Positions 1 to 9,763 of a DNA stretch of 64,000 bases are shown piece after piece. How positions within the stretch are numbered: the first letter of the stretch is position 1; each line of letters opens with the position of its first letter. Origin of the DNA: Agrobacterium vitis (GTDB lineage: Bacteria > Pseudomonadota > Alphaproteobacteria > Rhizobiales > Rhizobiaceae); contig NZ_CP118259.1 in assembly GCF_013337045.2 (NCBI RefSeq), positions 1-64,000 of the forward strand, read 5' to 3'. Both the position numbers and the translations under genes were made by a program. The notes below the pieces were generated by a model. The model was not told the origin of the DNA. It made no database searches and saw nothing but the letters and a program-made list of their open reading frames with translations.

Positions 1-1575
1 ATGCAGATGAAGATGGTAACGGCAAGTGCGGCAGCCGGTGGGGACGAGGCGCGCACGATCGATCAGGCCGTTAGCCCTGACGCGACAGGCGGCCCGAATG
101 CGGTGGTAGACGATACGGTGGCAGGCGATGAAGTTCGATACGATGCGCTGTTCGAGCGGTTCAGTGCCCGACTGCGGGCTCAGGTCGGCCCGGATGTGTT
201 TGCCAGCTGGTTCGGCCGGTTGAAACTGCATTCTTCCTCGAAGAGCGTTATTCGGCTCAGCGTGCCGACGACCTTTCTGAAGTCCTGGATCAACAATCGT
301 TACCTCGATCTGATTACCTCGATTTTCCAGGCGGAAGATGCCAGTATCCTGAAGATTGAAATCCTGGTGCGCAGCGCCAGCCGCAATAGCCGGGCGCCGA
401 TTGTCGAAGAGCGGACCGTCGAGCCTTCCCTGTCGTCTTCCCAGAAGCGTCAGGTGCCACAGAGCATTGGCCAGATGGCTCCTGCCATCGCCAATGCCGC
501 AGCGCCGCAGCGCACTCCCGTACAGGGACCGTTGTTCGGATCGCCGCTCGACAGCCGCTATACGTTCGATGGTTTCGTCGAAGGCGCGTCCAACCGAGTT
601 GCGGTTGCCGCCGCCAAGACCATTGCTGAAGCCGGTGCAGGTGCGGTGCGCTTTAATCCGCTGTTCATTCATTCGTCGGTCGGTCTGGGCAAGACGCATT
701 TGCTCCAGGCGATCGCCAATGCAGCCATCCATAGCCCTCGGGCTCCGCGCGTCGTCTATCTGACGGCGGAATATTTTATGTGGCGCTTTGCCACGGCCAT
801 CCGCGACAACGATGCTCTGACTTTGAAGGACTCGCTGCGCAATATCGACCTGCTGATCATTGACGACATGCAGTTCCTGCAGGGCAAGACCATCCAGCAT
901 GAATTCTGCCATTTGCTGAACATGCTGCTCGACAGCGCCAAGCAGGTCGTCGTCGCCGCCGACCGGGCGCCGTGGGAGCTGGAATCGCTTGACCAGCGGG
1001 TTCGCTCGCGTCTGCAAGGCGGCGTTGCCATCGAGATGGAAGCGCCTGATTACGACATGCGTCTCGACATGCTGAAGACAAGATTGGCGCTGGCCAAGAA
1101 AGAAGATCCGAGCCTGGAAATTCCAGCCGAGATCATCGCCCATGTCGCACGCAATGTCGCCAGCTCAGGCCGCGATCTGGAAGGCGCGTTCAACCAACTG
1201 CTGTTCCGCCGCTCGTTCGAAGCCAATATGACCATTGAGCGTGTCGATGAGCTGTTGGCCCATCTGGTCGGTGCTGCCGAGCAGAAGCGGGTGCGCATCG
1301 AGGACATCCAGCGCGTTGTTGCCCGCCATTACAATGTCTCGCGCCAGGAACTGGTGTCCAACCGCCGCACCCGGGTCATCGTCAAGCCGCGCCAGATCGC
1401 CATGTATCTGTCCAAGACCCTGACGCCCCGGTCCTTCCCGGAAATCGGCCGTCGTTTCGGTGGCCGCGATCACACCACGGTGCTGCATGCCGTGCGCAAG
1501 ATCGAGGAACTGATCTCCGGCGACCAGAAATTGTCGCAGGAAATCGAGCTACTGCGCCGCCTGATCAACGAGTAA
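1..1575 (+). CDS. dnaA: Chromosomal replication initiator DnaA
   Basis: DnaA binds DnaA boxes at the origin and, with ATP bound, opens the duplex and recruits helicase. The 524-residue product has the family layout: an N-terminal helicase-interaction domain (about 45-125), a variable Pro/Ala/Gln-rich linker (about 126-185), an AAA+ domain with a Walker A P-loop ending GLGKT (residues 228-232) and Walker B LLIIDD (284-289), and a C-terminal DNA-binding domain carrying the signature GRDHTTV (488-494). The ATG is the first base of the window, so an upstream start or promoter cannot be seen; nearby in-frame ATGs at codons 3 and 5 are alternatives. A strong terminator follows the stop. Confidence 0.97.
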   Translation: MQMKMVTASAAAGGDEARTIDQAVSPDATGGPNAVVDDTVAGDEVRYDALFERFSARLRAQVGPDVFASWFGRLKLHSSSKSVIRLSVPTTFLKSWINNRYLDLITSIFQAEDASILKIEILVRSASRNSRAPIVEERTVEPSLSSSQKRQVPQSIGQMAPAIANAAAPQRTPVQGPLFGSPLDSRYTFDGFVEGASNRVAVAAAKTIAEAGAGAVRFNPLFIHSSVGLGKTHLLQAIANAAIHSPRAPRVVYLTAEYFMWRFATAIRDNDALTLKDSLRNIDLLIIDDMQFLQGKTIQHEFCHLLNMLLDSAKQVVVAADRAPWELESLDQRVRSRLQGGVAIEMEAPDYDMRLDMLKTRLALAKKEDPSLEIPAEIIAHVARNVASSGRDLEGAFNQLLFRRSFEANMTIERVDELLAHLVGAAEQKRVRIEDIQRVVARHYNVSRQELVSNRRTRVIVKPRQIAMYLSKTLTPRSFPEIGRRFGGRDHTTVLHAVRKIEELISGDQKLSQEIELLRRLINE

Positions 1576-1618
1576 TCGGATCGTCGCCTCGCTTGGCCCC
1601 CTATGATTTTTGTAGATC

Positions 1619-1660
1619 ACAGCGCCATTTGTCTTAACGGACGAATGGCGCTGTTTTCTT
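1619..1660 (+). terminator. Rho-independent terminator of dnaA
   Basis: A 15-bp stem (ACAGCGCCATTTGTC paired with GACGAATGGCGCTGT, one U-G pair) closes a 6-nt loop TTAACG and runs into TTTCTT. It starts 44 bp after the dnaA stop and isolates dnaA from the permease gene. Confidence 0.85.
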
Positions 1661-1766
1661 GTCATTGGCAGAGGGATGGGTTGTAAATCCGCAAGAAACG
1701 GGTGGCGACCCTGCTCCAAAAGAGCAATAACCATCTCCGATAAAGAGACATGGTGAGAGGCCGGTT

Positions 1767-2684
1767 ATGCAAAAACAGATGGGTGCCCAGGAATGGGCGA
1801 TGCTGCTGGTGCTTTCAGTGCTATGGGGCGGCTCCTTCCTGTTTATCGGCATTCTGGTAAAGGTTTGGCCGCCGCTAACCATCGTCACCGCCCGTGTGGC
1901 GCTTGCCGCAATGGCGCTGTGGATCATCGTCCGCCTGTCGGGCCAGCCGGTTCCGCGCAGCGCCAAGGTCTGGCTTGCCTTCCTCGGCATGGGCCTTCTC
2001 AACAATGTTATCCCCTTCACCCTGATCGTCTGGGGCCAGACCCATATTCCGGTCGGGTTGGCGGCGATTTTCAACGCAACGACGCCGCTGTTCGGCGTCA
2101 TCATCGCGCATTTTCTGACCATCGATGAGAAGCTGACCGCCAACCGGTTGGCTGGTGTGCTGATCGGGGTTGCGGGTGTGGCGGTTATGATCGGTCCCGC
2201 CGTACTCGGACATCTGGGTGCTGATCTCTGGGGCGAATTGGCCGTGATGCTGGCGGCAATTTCCTATGCCTTTGCCGGTCTTTTCGGGCGGCGCTTCAAG
2301 GCAATGGGTCTGGCTCCCCTCTTGCCCGCCGCGGGCCAGGTGACGGCGGCAACCGTTGTGCTCCTGCCGATCACGTTGATAGTCGACGCCCCCTGGACCT
2401 TGCCCGTTCCCGGTCTCGACAGCATTGCGGCTCTGGTGGGACTGGCATTGCTGTCCACCGCTGTCGGCTATGTGCTGTTTTTCCGGATATTGTCGACGGC
2501 TGGTGCCACCAACCTGATGCTGGTCACCATCCTCATTCCCCCCAGCGCCATTCTGCTGGGCGCCCTGGTGCTGGGAGATCAGGTCGCCCCACGCCATCTG
2601 GTCGGCATGGTCCTGATCGCGCTCGGGCTTGCCGCCATCGATGGCAGGCTATGGCGTCGGCTTCGCCGGCGGGCAGTCGCCTGA
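1767..2684 (+). CDS. EamA/DMT-superfamily permease
   Basis: An inner-membrane transporter of the drug/metabolite (RhaT/EamA) family; the substrate cannot be told from sequence. The 305-residue protein has about ten hydrophobic segments in two homologous EamA halves (about 10-140 and 155-293), beginning with a typical LWGGSFLFI in the first helix and ending in a short Arg-rich cytoplasmic tail. The start is supported by GAGAGG at 1755-1760. It stands alone between the dnaA terminator and a convergent methyltransferase gene that ends 19 bp away. Family assignment is firm; substrate is unknown. Confidence 0.85.
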   Translation: MQKQMGAQEWAMLLVLSVLWGGSFLFIGILVKVWPPLTIVTARVALAAMALWIIVRLSGQPVPRSAKVWLAFLGMGLLNNVIPFTLIVWGQTHIPVGLAAIFNATTPLFGVIIAHFLTIDEKLTANRLAGVLIGVAGVAVMIGPAVLGHLGADLWGELAVMLAAISYAFAGLFGRRFKAMGLAPLLPAAGQVTAATVVLLPITLIVDAPWTLPVPGLDSIAALVGLALLSTAVGYVLFFRILSTAGATNLMLVTILIPPSAILLGALVLGDQVAPRHLVGMVLIALGLAAIDGRLWRRLRRRAVA

Positions 2685-2703
2685 CAATCCGGCCCATCCC
2701 GCC

Positions 2704-3444
2704 TCAGACGCTGGCGATTGCAATGATTTCCGGGCTGGTCGGGTCAAAGCTGCGGCCATCCCACCAGCCGAGCATGTCGATGCTCGTGAAGCCGGCCGCC
2801 TTGAACAGCTGTTCGATCTTGCCGCTACCAGGGAAACGCAGGCAACTGCGACTGATCCGTTGTTCACCGGTCTCCAGCAGCGTGAAGGTCGCGTCAAAGG
2901 TGACATGCTCCCCTTCGGTCCTGTCGACCTGATAGAAAACCTCGACAGAGCCGATACCAGGCACCTGCGCTGTGTTGCGGGTTTTGGCTTCGGTCCATCC
3001 TTCCCAAGCGCGCAGCAACGGATTGCGGCTCTCGATGATCATCTGTCCACCCGGCGCAAGATGGCGACGGGCATTGGTGAGTGCCAGAAGGGTTTCTTCA
3101 TCATCGAGAAAGACCTGAAAGACATGGCCGGTCATGATGATCAGATCGAATTGCTCTCTATCGAGATTGAGATCGAAGGCATTGGCGGCAATCCAGCGCA
3201 CCAACCCTTCCTTGTCTTTGGCTTTTGCCAGAGCCAACATGCCCGGCGCGGGATCGATCCCTGTCACCTGATGGCCGCGTCTTGCCAGCCTGAGTGTCAC
3301 CGAGCCTGTGCCGCAGCCGATATCGAGAATTCGGCAGGGCGTTTTTGGATAGGCCTCGTAGAAATCTCCGTCTTCGCCATGAATGTTGAAGCTGTCATAG
3401 AAAACGGCCATGTCATGCAGCGCAAAGGCATCATCTACGGGCAT
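2704..3444 (-). CDS. Class I SAM-dependent methyltransferase
   Basis: The 246-residue product has a Rossmann methyltransferase fold with motif I DIGCGTG (residues 41-47), then an acidic end of strand 2 (VTGIDPAPGM) and a motif IV-like stretch (FDLIIMTGHVFQ). It resembles the Methyltransf_25 group of small-molecule methyltransferases; the substrate is not recognisable. The ATG at 3444 is preferred because GGGAGAAG lies just upstream and longer starts would run into hemW, whose stop lies about 40 bp upstream. It is probably the last gene of the leftward rph-VOC-rdgB-hemW run. Confidence 0.8.
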   Translation of the reverse strand: MPVDDAFALHDMAVFYDSFNIHGEDGDFYEAYPKTPCRILDIGCGTGSVTLRLARRGHQVTGIDPAPGMLALAKAKDKEGLVRWIAANAFDLNLDREQFDLIIMTGHVFQVFLDDEETLLALTNARRHLAPGGQMIIESRNPLLRAWEGWTEAKTRNTAQVPGIGSVEVFYQVDRTEGEHVTFDATFTLLETGEQRISRSCLRFPGSGKIEQLFKAAGFTSIDMLGWWDGRSFDPTSPEIIAIASV

Positions 3445-3484
3445 TGACGCTTCTCCCTCTATCCTTGCGTCTGTGTATGGTCGC

Positions 3485-4666
3485 TCAGCAGGCGAGATCC
3501 GCCACGACGGCATCCAGAACCAGCATGCCTTTTGGTGTGCAGCGCAGCCGGGAATTGCCGAGACGTTCGATAAATCCGTGTTCCAGTAAAAATTGTTCGC
3601 GGACCGGGTCCGGATCGCGGCCGGACAATTGCTGCCAGCGGGCGAGATCGACGCCTTCGCGCAGCCTGAGACCCATCAGCAGCAATTCGTCGGACTGTTC
3701 TTCGGAACCCAGCGCGTCCTGGATGACCATGCCGTGGCCGTTCTGTTCTACCGCCGAAAGCCAGGTTTCCGGGTGCTTTTCGGTGGCGGTCGCCAGTTTT
3801 TCATGGCCGCGTGTCAGCCGTCCATGGGCGCCAGGGCCAATACCGGCATAATCGCCATAGCGCCAATAGGTCAGGTTGTGACGGCTCTCGGCGCCGGGCC
3901 GCGCATGGTTGGAAACCTCATAGGCGGGCAGGCCCTCGCGCTCGGTGATTTCCTGCGTCGCCTCGTAGAGCTGGGCCGCATGTTCCTCATCCGGGGTAAT
4001 GATCTTGCCAGCCTTGTGCAGGCCAAAGAATGGCGTGCCTTCCTCGATCGTCAGCTGATAGAGCGATAGATGGTCAACCGCATAGGAAATTGCCAGCTTC
4101 AGTTCGGCATCCCAATCGGCAATCGTCTGATTGGGACGGGCATAGATCAGGTCGAAGGACATGCGCGGGAAAATCTCGCGTGCCAGCCGGACGGCTTTCA
4201 GTGCATCCTCGACCGAATGCATCCGGCCCAGAAATTTCAGATCGGCATCGTTGAGCGCCTGCACACCGAGCGACACTCGGTTGACGCCAGCCGACCGATA
4301 GCCGCGAAACCGCTCCGCCTCCACACTGGTCGGATTGGCTTCCATGGTGATCTCGATGCCGCGCGGCACGGTCCAATAGCGGGCGATTCCATCCAGGATG
4401 GCGCCGACCGTGGCCGGGTCCATCAGTGAGGGCGTACCGCCACCGAGGAAGACGCTGGTGACGGTCTTGGGGCCGCTCATGGCCCGCATCGTCTCCATTT
4501 CCTTCAGGAAGGCTTGCGTGAAGCGCGGCTGGTCGATCTTCTGGTGGCGGACATGGCTGTTGAAGTCACAATAGGGGCATTTGGCCGCGCAGAACGGCCA
4601 GTGAATATAGATGCCAAAGCCCGGTTCGCCGGTGTCTGGAAGGAGAAGCGACGTTGGCTCGGCCAT
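3485..4666 (-). CDS. hemW: Radical SAM heme chaperone HemW (HemN-like)
   Basis: HemW is a radical-SAM protein related to oxygen-independent coproporphyrinogen III oxidase, now regarded mainly as a heme chaperone. Of 393 residues, Cys26, Cys30 and Cys33 form the CxxxCxxC [4Fe-4S] motif (WPFCAAKCPYCDF), followed by the family GGGTPS motif near residue 96 and a C-terminal HemN winged-helix domain. The N-terminal extension that marks true HemN is absent, which favours HemW. It starts 6 bp after the rdgB stop, so the two are probably co-transcribed, as in many rhizobia. Confidence 0.92.
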   Translation of the reverse strand: MAEPTSLLLPDTGEPGFGIYIHWPFCAAKCPYCDFNSHVRHQKIDQPRFTQAFLKEMETMRAMSGPKTVTSVFLGGGTPSLMDPATVGAILDGIARYWTVPRGIEITMEANPTSVEAERFRGYRSAGVNRVSLGVQALNDADLKFLGRMHSVEDALKAVRLAREIFPRMSFDLIYARPNQTIADWDAELKLAISYAVDHLSLYQLTIEEGTPFFGLHKAGKIITPDEEHAAQLYEATQEITEREGLPAYEVSNHARPGAESRHNLTYWRYGDYAGIGPGAHGRLTRGHEKLATATEKHPETWLSAVEQNGHGMVIQDALGSEEQSDELLLMGLRLREGVDLARWQQLSGRDPDPVREQFLLEHGFIERLGNSRLRCTPKGMLVLDAVVADLAC

Positions 4667-4672
4667 AAATCC

Positions 4673-5320
4673 TCAGGCGTTCAGGCAGGTTTCGACGAAG
4701 AGCTTGAAAGCGCGCGCCCGGTGCGACAACGCTTGCGCATCGCCCGGCTTCCAGCCGTGTTTTTCTTCCGAGGTCATTTCGCCGAACGTGGTCGAAAATC
4801 CTTCTGGCTGGAAGATCGGATCGTATCCGAAGCCGGAGGTGCCGCGGGGCGGCCAGGCGACCACACCTTCCACTTCACCTCGGAAAAACTCGGTATGGCC
4901 ATCGGGCCAGCCCAGACAAAGCACGCTGACAAAACGAGCCGTCCGGCTCTTAAGTGTTGCCGCGCCTTTTTCCTGCAAGGCATGCTCGACCTTTTCCATG
5001 GCCATAGCGAAATCGCGGCTGCCATCCTCGCGTTCGGCCCAATTGGCGGTATAGACGCCCGGCGCGCCATCCAAGGCATCGATGACCAGACCGGAATCGT
5101 CTGACAGCGCCGGCAGGCCGGAGGCTTTTGCCGAAGCCAGTGCCTTGATGGCAGCGTTTTCTTCGAATGTCGTGCCGGTTTCGTCCGGCTCAATGAAGCC
5201 GAGTTCCTTGGCCGATTTTGCAGCAAAGCCGAAGGGGCCGATCAGGTCGGCAATTTCAGCGATCTTGCCGGCATTGTGGCTGGCGACGACAATGGTTCTG
5301 GTCTCGAGTTTGCGCATCAT
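4673..5320 (-). CDS. rdgB: XTP/dITP pyrophosphatase (RdgB/HAM1)
   Basis: This house-cleaning enzyme hydrolyses XTP, dITP and ITP to monophosphates, keeping deaminated purines out of DNA and RNA. The 215-residue protein has the nucleotide-binding start [13 protein letters not shown], the catalytic SDDSGL motif and the C-terminal GFGYDPIF loop, all diagnostic of the Ham1 family. Two consecutive ATGs occur at the start. It lies in a tight leftward group: 6 bp before hemW and directly after a VOC-family gene whose stop begins at 5327. Confidence 0.94.
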   Translation of the reverse strand: MMRKLETRTIVVASHNAGKIAEIADLIGPFGFAAKSAKELGFIEPDETGTTFEENAAIKALASAKASGLPALSDDSGLVIDALDGAPGVYTANWAEREDGSRDFAMAMEKVEHALQEKGAATLKSRTARFVSVLCLGWPDGHTEFFRGEVEGVVAWPPRGTSGFGYDPIFQPEGFSTTFGEMTSEEKHGWKPGDAQALSHRARAFKLFVETCLNA

Positions 5321-5326
5321 CCGATC

Positions 5327-5743
5327 CTATTCAATCTGCCAAAGCCGGGCTTCGGCGCATTCCAGACTATTGCCCGCTGGGTCGCGGAAATAAATCGAAC
5401 GCGCACCATTCGGCCAGAGAAAATCAGCCTCAATGGCGACGCCATGGCTCAACAGCCGTGACGCCATGCCATCCATTGCCGCACCGTCCATCCGAAAGCA
5501 GGCATGACCTGGCCCGACGGCACCATGGGCTGGTACTGGCAGAGCGTCGGGCTCTGCGGGCTTGACGGTTTCCGCTGCATTAAACAGCAGCAGAACGCCC
5601 GGCCCACAGCGCAGGAACAGATGACGCCCCGGCTGGGTGACGATCACCTCAAGGCCGAGCAGGCCGGCATAGAAACGCTCTGCCGCGTCGAGATCATCGA
5701 CATACAGTGAGGTTTCCAGAATGCCTTCAATGCTTGTGGCCAT
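5327..5743 (-). CDS. VOC-family (glyoxalase/bleomycin-resistance-like) protein
   Basis: A 138-residue vicinal-oxygen-chelate protein with two beta-alpha-beta-beta-beta halves: LYVDDLDAAERFYAGLLGLEV near the N terminus and a C-terminal FRDPAGNSLE. Conserved His/Glu positions suggest a metal site (His-containing GHACFRM and the Glu of NSLEC), but whether it is a lyase, dioxygenase or binding protein is unclear. The ATG at 5743 has AAAGAGAG upstream; a longer frame to 5815 overlaps rph and is unlikely. It sits between rph and rdgB, as in other rhizobia, probably in one operon. Confidence 0.82.
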   Translation of the reverse strand: MATSIEGILETSLYVDDLDAAERFYAGLLGLEVIVTQPGRHLFLRCGPGVLLLFNAAETVKPAEPDALPVPAHGAVGPGHACFRMDGAAMDGMASRLLSHGVAIEADFLWPNGARSIYFRDPAGNSLECAEARLWQIE

Positions 5744-5756
5744 GGTGATGCTCTCT

Positions 5757-6476
5757 TTATCCGGCAATCGCCTGTTTTTGCAGGTCCACCAATTCGGCAA
5801 TGCCGGTCTGGGCAAGGCCGAGCAGGGTCAGGAATTCTTCCTGGCTGAACGGCTTGCCTTCGGCGGTGCCCTGGATTTCGACAATACCGCCGGTGCCGGT
5901 CATAACGAAATTGGCGTCGGTTTCGGCGGCAGAGTCCTCCAGGTAATCCAGGTCGATGACCGGCTGGGCGGCGAAAATACCGCAGGAAATCGCCGCGACA
6001 TGATCCTTCAGCACCCGGTCTACCTTGATGATATTGCGCGATTCCATCCATTTCAGGCAATCGTGCAAGGCAATCCATGCGCCGGTAATCGAGGCTGTGC
6101 GCGTGCCGCCGTCGGCCTGGATCACGTCGCAATCAAGCGAGATCTGCCGTTCGCCCAAGGCTTCCAGATCGACCACGGCGCGCAGCGAACGGCCGATCAG
6201 CCGCTGAATTTCCTGGGTGCGGCCGCTCTGCTTGCCGGAAGACGCTTCACGCTTCATCCGCTCGCCAGTGGCGCGCGGCAGCATGCCGTATTCCGCCGTC
6301 ACCCAGCCTTTGCCGGTATTGCGCAGCCAGGGCGGGGTGCGATCTTCAAGGCTTGCCGTGCACAGGACATGGGTATCGCCAAACTTGACGAGACAAGAGC
6401 CTTCGGCATGTTTGGAAAAATTGCGCTCGAACGATATCTTGCGCATCTGGTCGGTTTTTCTGCCTGAAGGTCGCAT
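5757..6476 (-). CDS. rph: Ribonuclease PH
   Basis: RNase PH is a phosphate-dependent 3'-5' exonuclease that trims tRNA precursors. The 239-residue product matches the family length and carries [17 protein letters not shown] N-terminal RNA-binding residues, the phosphate-site region [16 protein letters not shown], and the core [16 protein letters not shown]. The ATG at 6476 has GAGGAGAC immediately upstream; the extra 12 codons of the longer frame are not expected. It is the promoter-proximal gene of the leftward rph-VOC-rdgB-hemW group and is divergent from hrcA. Confidence 0.95.
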   Translation of the reverse strand: MRPSGRKTDQMRKISFERNFSKHAEGSCLVKFGDTHVLCTASLEDRTPPWLRNTGKGWVTAEYGMLPRATGERMKREASSGKQSGRTQEIQRLIGRSLRAVVDLEALGERQISLDCDVIQADGGTRTASITGAWIALHDCLKWMESRNIIKVDRVLKDHVAAISCGIFAAQPVIDLDYLEDSAAETDANFVMTGTGGIVEIQGTAEGKPFSQEEFLTLLGLAQTGIAELVDLQKQAIAG

Positions 6477-6755
6477 TCCCGTCTCCTCGGTCGAGCAGTC
6501 ACTGGTTGGCACGCCAACCTCTGTCCGCTTATTTTTGTTTCAATGCCTGTCCGGGGCCGGTCTTGGTCCGGTCTGGCCCGGACATTTGCCCGGAAGATGC
6601 CAGCCCTGCGTGGCGTCCTGGCTGCCTTCTACGAGTGGTTTGACGGTTTTGCAAAGGAAAAGCCGGTATGGTGCGCTCAAACCGGCGCTTCCTCACCAAA
6701 AGCCGTTGTGATTGGTCAATCAGCAGCTATATTAAGGATAGGTGCAGCAGCAAAC

Positions 6756-7847
6756 ATGAGCGAAATGGGGAGAAACCCAATTACCGCAGGCGATGTGTCA
6801 ATGGCACTGGATGAGCGATCCAGGGAGATTTTTCGCCGCATCGTCGAGACCTATCTGGAATCCGGTGAACCGCTTGGCTCGCGCAATCTGTCGCGCATTC
6901 TGCCGATGTCTTTGTCGCCCGCCTCCGTGCGCAATGTGATGAGCGACCTGGAAGAACTGGGTCTGATCTATTCCCCCCATATCAGCGCCGGGCGCTTGCC
7001 GACCCAGACGGGGTTGAGGTTCTTCGTCGATGCCTTCATGCAGGTCGGTCGCCTGTCGGAGGAGGAGCGCGGCTCGATTGAGCGGCAGATGCGCTCCTCG
7101 GAAGACCAGCCGATGGAGACGCTCTACAACGAAGCCAGCCGTATGCTGTCTGGCCTGTCGCGTGGTGCGGGCCTGGTGGTGGCGGCGAAATCTGATCCGG
7201 TGCTGAAGCATGTCGAATTCATCCGTCTGGAGCCGACCAAGGCACTGGCAGTGCTGGTCGGCGAGTTTAACCAGGTCGAAAACCGGATCATTGAACTCCC
7301 GGCGGGCATCACCGCCTCGCAACTGACCGAGGCTGCCAATTTCCTCAATGCGCATCTGTCCGGCCAGACGCTGCATGAAGTGCGTGGCCAGCTCGTCCAG
7401 TTGAAGGATCAGGTGGCCAGCGAGCTGGATGTCCTCTCGCAGGATCTTGTGCAGCGTGGGCTGGCGGTCTGGTCCGGTGGCGAGGGCGACAAGCCGACCC
7501 GGCTGATCGTGCGCGGCCGCGCCAATCTGCTGGAAGGTCTGGCTGGCGTCGAGGATGTTGATCGGCTGCGGCTGTTGTTTGATGACCTGGAGCGCAAGGA
7601 AAGCCTGATCGAGATCCTCAATCTGGCGGAAAGCGGGCCGGGAGTTCGAATTTTCATTGGTTCGGAGAACAAGTTGTTTTCGCTCTCCGGGTCGTCACTG
7701 ATCGTCGCGCCCTACCGCGACGGCGACGACCGGATCGTCGGGGCCGTCGGCGTGATCGGTCCGACCCGCCTCAATTATTCCCGCATCGTGCCGATGGTGG
7801 ATTACACCGCCCAGGTGATGGCCAAGATGACCCGCAGCGGCCACTGA
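6756..7847 (+). CDS. hrcA: Heat-inducible transcription repressor HrcA
   Basis: HrcA represses chaperonin genes by binding CIRCE operators. The 363-residue product has an N-terminal winged helix (about 15-85, with [10 protein letters not shown] and the recognition stretch [16 protein letters not shown]), a central GAF-like domain and a C-terminal dimerisation part. The frame is open back to 6543, but the MSEMG start at 6756 (or the ATG at 6765) fits family length; an AAGGA at 6734-6738 is rather distant. I saw no CIRCE repeat upstream of hrcA or grpE; its targets (groESL) are outside the window. grpE follows after 99 bp. Confidence 0.93.
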   Translation: MSEMGRNPITAGDVSMALDERSREIFRRIVETYLESGEPLGSRNLSRILPMSLSPASVRNVMSDLEELGLIYSPHISAGRLPTQTGLRFFVDAFMQVGRLSEEERGSIERQMRSSEDQPMETLYNEASRMLSGLSRGAGLVVAAKSDPVLKHVEFIRLEPTKALAVLVGEFNQVENRIIELPAGITASQLTEAANFLNAHLSGQTLHEVRGQLVQLKDQVASELDVLSQDLVQRGLAVWSGGEGDKPTRLIVRGRANLLEGLAGVEDVDRLRLLFDDLERKESLIEILNLAESGPGVRIFIGSENKLFSLSGSSLIVAPYRDGDDRIVGAVGVIGPTRLNYSRIVPMVDYTAQVMAKMTRSGH

Positions 7848-7881
7848 CCTTGGCAACACCGCATGAGATCATCACTCTACC

Positions 7882-7910
7882 CTTGATTTTTTGCCGCCGA
7901 ACCCTGATAT
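7882..7910 (+). promoter_or_regulatory. Candidate RpoH (heat-shock) promoter of grpE
   Basis: CTTGAT at 7882-7887 and CTGATAT at 7904-7910 are separated by 16 bp and lie 36 bp before the grpE ATG. The hsp20 gene elsewhere in the window has the same boxes at the same spacing. The assignment rests on resemblance to the sigma-32 consensus only. Confidence 0.45.
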
Positions 7911-7946
7911 CGGGGCCGGACGAGAAACAGTATTTCGGAGAACGTC

Positions 7947-8573
7947 ATGACCGACGAAACAGCTAAAAACGGACCTGACGCTGCCGCAGACGCGCAGATT
8001 GAACCCCAGGTACAGGAAGAGACCAATTCGACCGCTGAGGATGCCGGGCAGGATAATGACCCGACAGCAGCCCTGCAGGCTGAAAATGCAGAGTTGCGTG
8101 ATCGCTTCCTGCGTCTGGCGGCTGAAATGGACAACCTGCGCCGCCGCACCGAGCGCGATGTCAAGGACGCCAAGTCCTATGCGGTAACCGCTTTTGCCCG
8201 TGACATGCTGGCCGTGTCCGACAATCTGCGACGCGCCATCGACGCTGTCCCTGATGAAGCCAAGGAGGAGGCGCAAGCCGGCCTGACGGCCTTGATCGAA
8301 GGTGTCGAGATGACCGAGCGGGCGATGTTGTCGACGCTCGAGCGCCATGGTGTCCGCAAGATCGAGCCGGAAGGTCAGAAATTCGATCCGAACTTCCATC
8401 AGGCGATGTTCGAGATCCCCAATCCGCAAGTTCCCAACAATACGGTCGTGCAGGTCGTGCAGCCCGGCTACACCATTGGCGACCGGGTCCTGCGTCCGGC
8501 TATGGTTGGCGTTGCCAAGGGTGGCCCTAAGGCAGAGGCGGCGCAGGCTTCCGATGCGGAAAGCAAGGCCTGA
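7947..8573 (+). CDS. grpE: Nucleotide exchange factor GrpE
   Basis: GrpE is the thermosensing nucleotide exchange factor of DnaK. The 208-residue product has an acidic, disordered N-terminal tail (1-45), a long coiled coil (about 47-110, including [19 protein letters not shown]), a helical bundle and the C-terminal beta domain with the family signature ([20 protein letters not shown]). GGAG lies upstream of the ATG. It follows hrcA in the same direction, has its own candidate heat-shock promoter, and ends at a strong terminator. Confidence 0.95.
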   Translation: MTDETAKNGPDAAADAQIEPQVQEETNSTAEDAGQDNDPTAALQAENAELRDRFLRLAAEMDNLRRRTERDVKDAKSYAVTAFARDMLAVSDNLRRAIDAVPDEAKEEAQAGLTALIEGVEMTERAMLSTLERHGVRKIEPEGQKFDPNFHQAMFEIPNPQVPNNTVVQVVQPGYTIGDRVLRPAMVGVAKGGPKAEAAQASDAESKA

Positions 8574-8595
8574 CCCTTTCTTTTACTGGAAAAAG

Positions 8596-8629
8596 AAAAA
8601 GCGCTGCGCAGTGATGCGCGGCGCTTTTT
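8596..8629. terminator. Bidirectional terminator between grpE and ptsN
   Basis: AAAAAGCGCTGCGCA pairs with TGCGCGGCGCTTTTT (15 bp, one U-G pair) around the tetraloop GTGA. A-rich and T-rich flanks on the two sides let it serve both grpE and the convergent ptsN. Confidence 0.85.
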
Positions 8630-8659
8630 GCGTAATACCATACGTTAAATAGAAAGCGG

Positions 8660-9124
8660 TCAGGCTGCGTTCGAGGCCTGGTCCTGGTTCAGGAATGTAT
8701 AGATGGCGGTGGCGCTATCGCTGGCGCGCAGCTTGGCAACCAGGTCCTGATCGCGAAGCACGCGGGCAATGCGTGATAAGGCTTTCAGATGATCGGCACC
8801 GGCCCCTTCGGGCGCCAGAAGCAGGAAGACCAGATCCACGGGCTGCTCGTCCAGTGCTTCAAAATCGATTGGCGTTTCCAGACGGGCGAAGACGCCTTGA
8901 ATGGTGGAAATGCTGGTCAGCTTGCCATGAGGAATGGCAATGCCATTGCCGACGCCGGTAGAACCGAGCTTTTCCCGTTGCAAAATGACGTCAAAGATTT
9001 CCCGTTCGGGAATACCGATCAGTTTTGAGGCTTTGGCAGCCAGTTCCTGGAGAAGTTGTTTCTTGGAATTGACCCTGAGGACGGGCAATATCGCATCTTG
9101 CTGTAGCAAATCTGCCAAGGCCAT
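8660..9124 (-). CDS. ptsN: Nitrogen PTS EIIA component PtsN
   Basis: PtsN is the terminal phosphoacceptor of the nitrogen-related phosphotransferase system, which signals rather than transports sugar and in rhizobia affects potassium transport and nitrogen control. The 154-residue protein is a single EIIA domain; the phosphorylated histidine is His66 in GIAIPHGK, preceded by the conserved REKLGSTGVGNG. It is the last gene of the leftward rpoN-hpf-ptsN set and lies 72 bp after hpf. Confidence 0.94.
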   Translation of the reverse strand: MALADLLQQDAILPVLRVNSKKQLLQELAAKASKLIGIPEREIFDVILQREKLGSTGVGNGIAIPHGKLTSISTIQGVFARLETPIDFEALDEQPVDLVFLLLAPEGAGADHLKALSRIARVLRDQDLVAKLRASDSATAIYTFLNQDQASNAA

Positions 9125-9196
9125 TTCGAAAAATCCTTATACCCGCCGACACATGAAGGGGAAAGCGGTGGTCGGCCACCGCTTTCCGAGGGCGTG

Positions 9197-9763
9197 TCAG
9201 CCCTTGATTGCGGCGGAATCTATCCAACCAATATTACCGTCATTGCGGCGATAGACAATGTTCAGCTCGTCCTTGCCAGGGCTGCGGAACAGCACAATGG
9301 GCTCATCCGTCATATCCAGCGCCATGACAGCGGTGGCCACGGACATGGTTTTGACCTTCTTGGTGCTTTCGGCCACGATGGTCGGGGCGAAATCCTCCGG
9401 CACATCCTCATCGTCTTCTGAAACCGGGTCCATGACCGTATAGCCAATTTCGATATTATTGGCCGGGACGTGATGGTCCTTCAGCTTGCGCTTGTAGCGC
9501 CGCAGGCGCTTTTCGATCCGCTCTGCAGCGGTGTCGAAGGCGACTTGCGGGTCGACGGCAGTGCCGGTTGCATGCAGGTTGATACCGGTATCGAGATGCA
9601 GGGCGCAGTCTGCGGAAAACCGCGAGGCTGATTTTGTCACCGTGACCTGACTGGAATACCCTCCGTCAAAGTATTTGCTTACGGCGTCAGTGATCTGGAC
9701 TTCTATCCGTTGCCGGAAAGATTCGCCGATTTCCATATGTTTGCCGGTTACGCGTACACTCAT
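9197..9763 (-). CDS. hpf: Ribosome hibernation promoting factor, long form
   Basis: Long HPF dimerises 70S ribosomes into inactive 100S particles in stationary phase. The 188-residue protein has the N-terminal S30AE domain (about 1-105, starting VTGKHMEIGESFRQRI), a short acidic linker, and the C-terminal dimerisation domain (about 128-185, with EPIVLFRSPGKDELNIVYRR) typical of the long form. A 334-bp gap separates it from rpoN, so it probably has its own promoter. Its place between rpoN and ptsN is conserved in proteobacteria. Confidence 0.94.
   Translation of the reverse strand: MSVRVTGKHMEIGESFRQRIEVQITDAVSKYFDGGYSSQVTVTKSASRFSADCALHLDTGINLHATGTAVDPQVAFDTAAERIEKRLRRYKRKLKDHHVPANNIEIGYTVMDPVSEDDEDVPEDFAPTIVAESTKKVKTMSVATAVMALDMTDEPIVLFRSPGKDELNIVYRRNDGNIGWIDSAAIKG

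Noticed and set aside
1..1618. Replication origin at dnaA
   Set aside because: No cluster of DnaA boxes is visible next to dnaA within the window, and in rhizobia the origin is usually elsewhere (near hemE); sequence upstream of base 1 is not available.
2629..3447. A 272-codon rightward frame over the methyltransferase gene
   Set aside because: The opposite strand encodes a clear SAM methyltransferase with motif I and a good ribosome-binding site; the rightward frame overlaps the permease end and has no recognisable fold.
6477..6755. Search for a CIRCE operator (TTAGCACTC-N9-GAGTGCTAA) near hrcA and grpE
   Set aside because: No matching inverted repeat was seen upstream of either gene.
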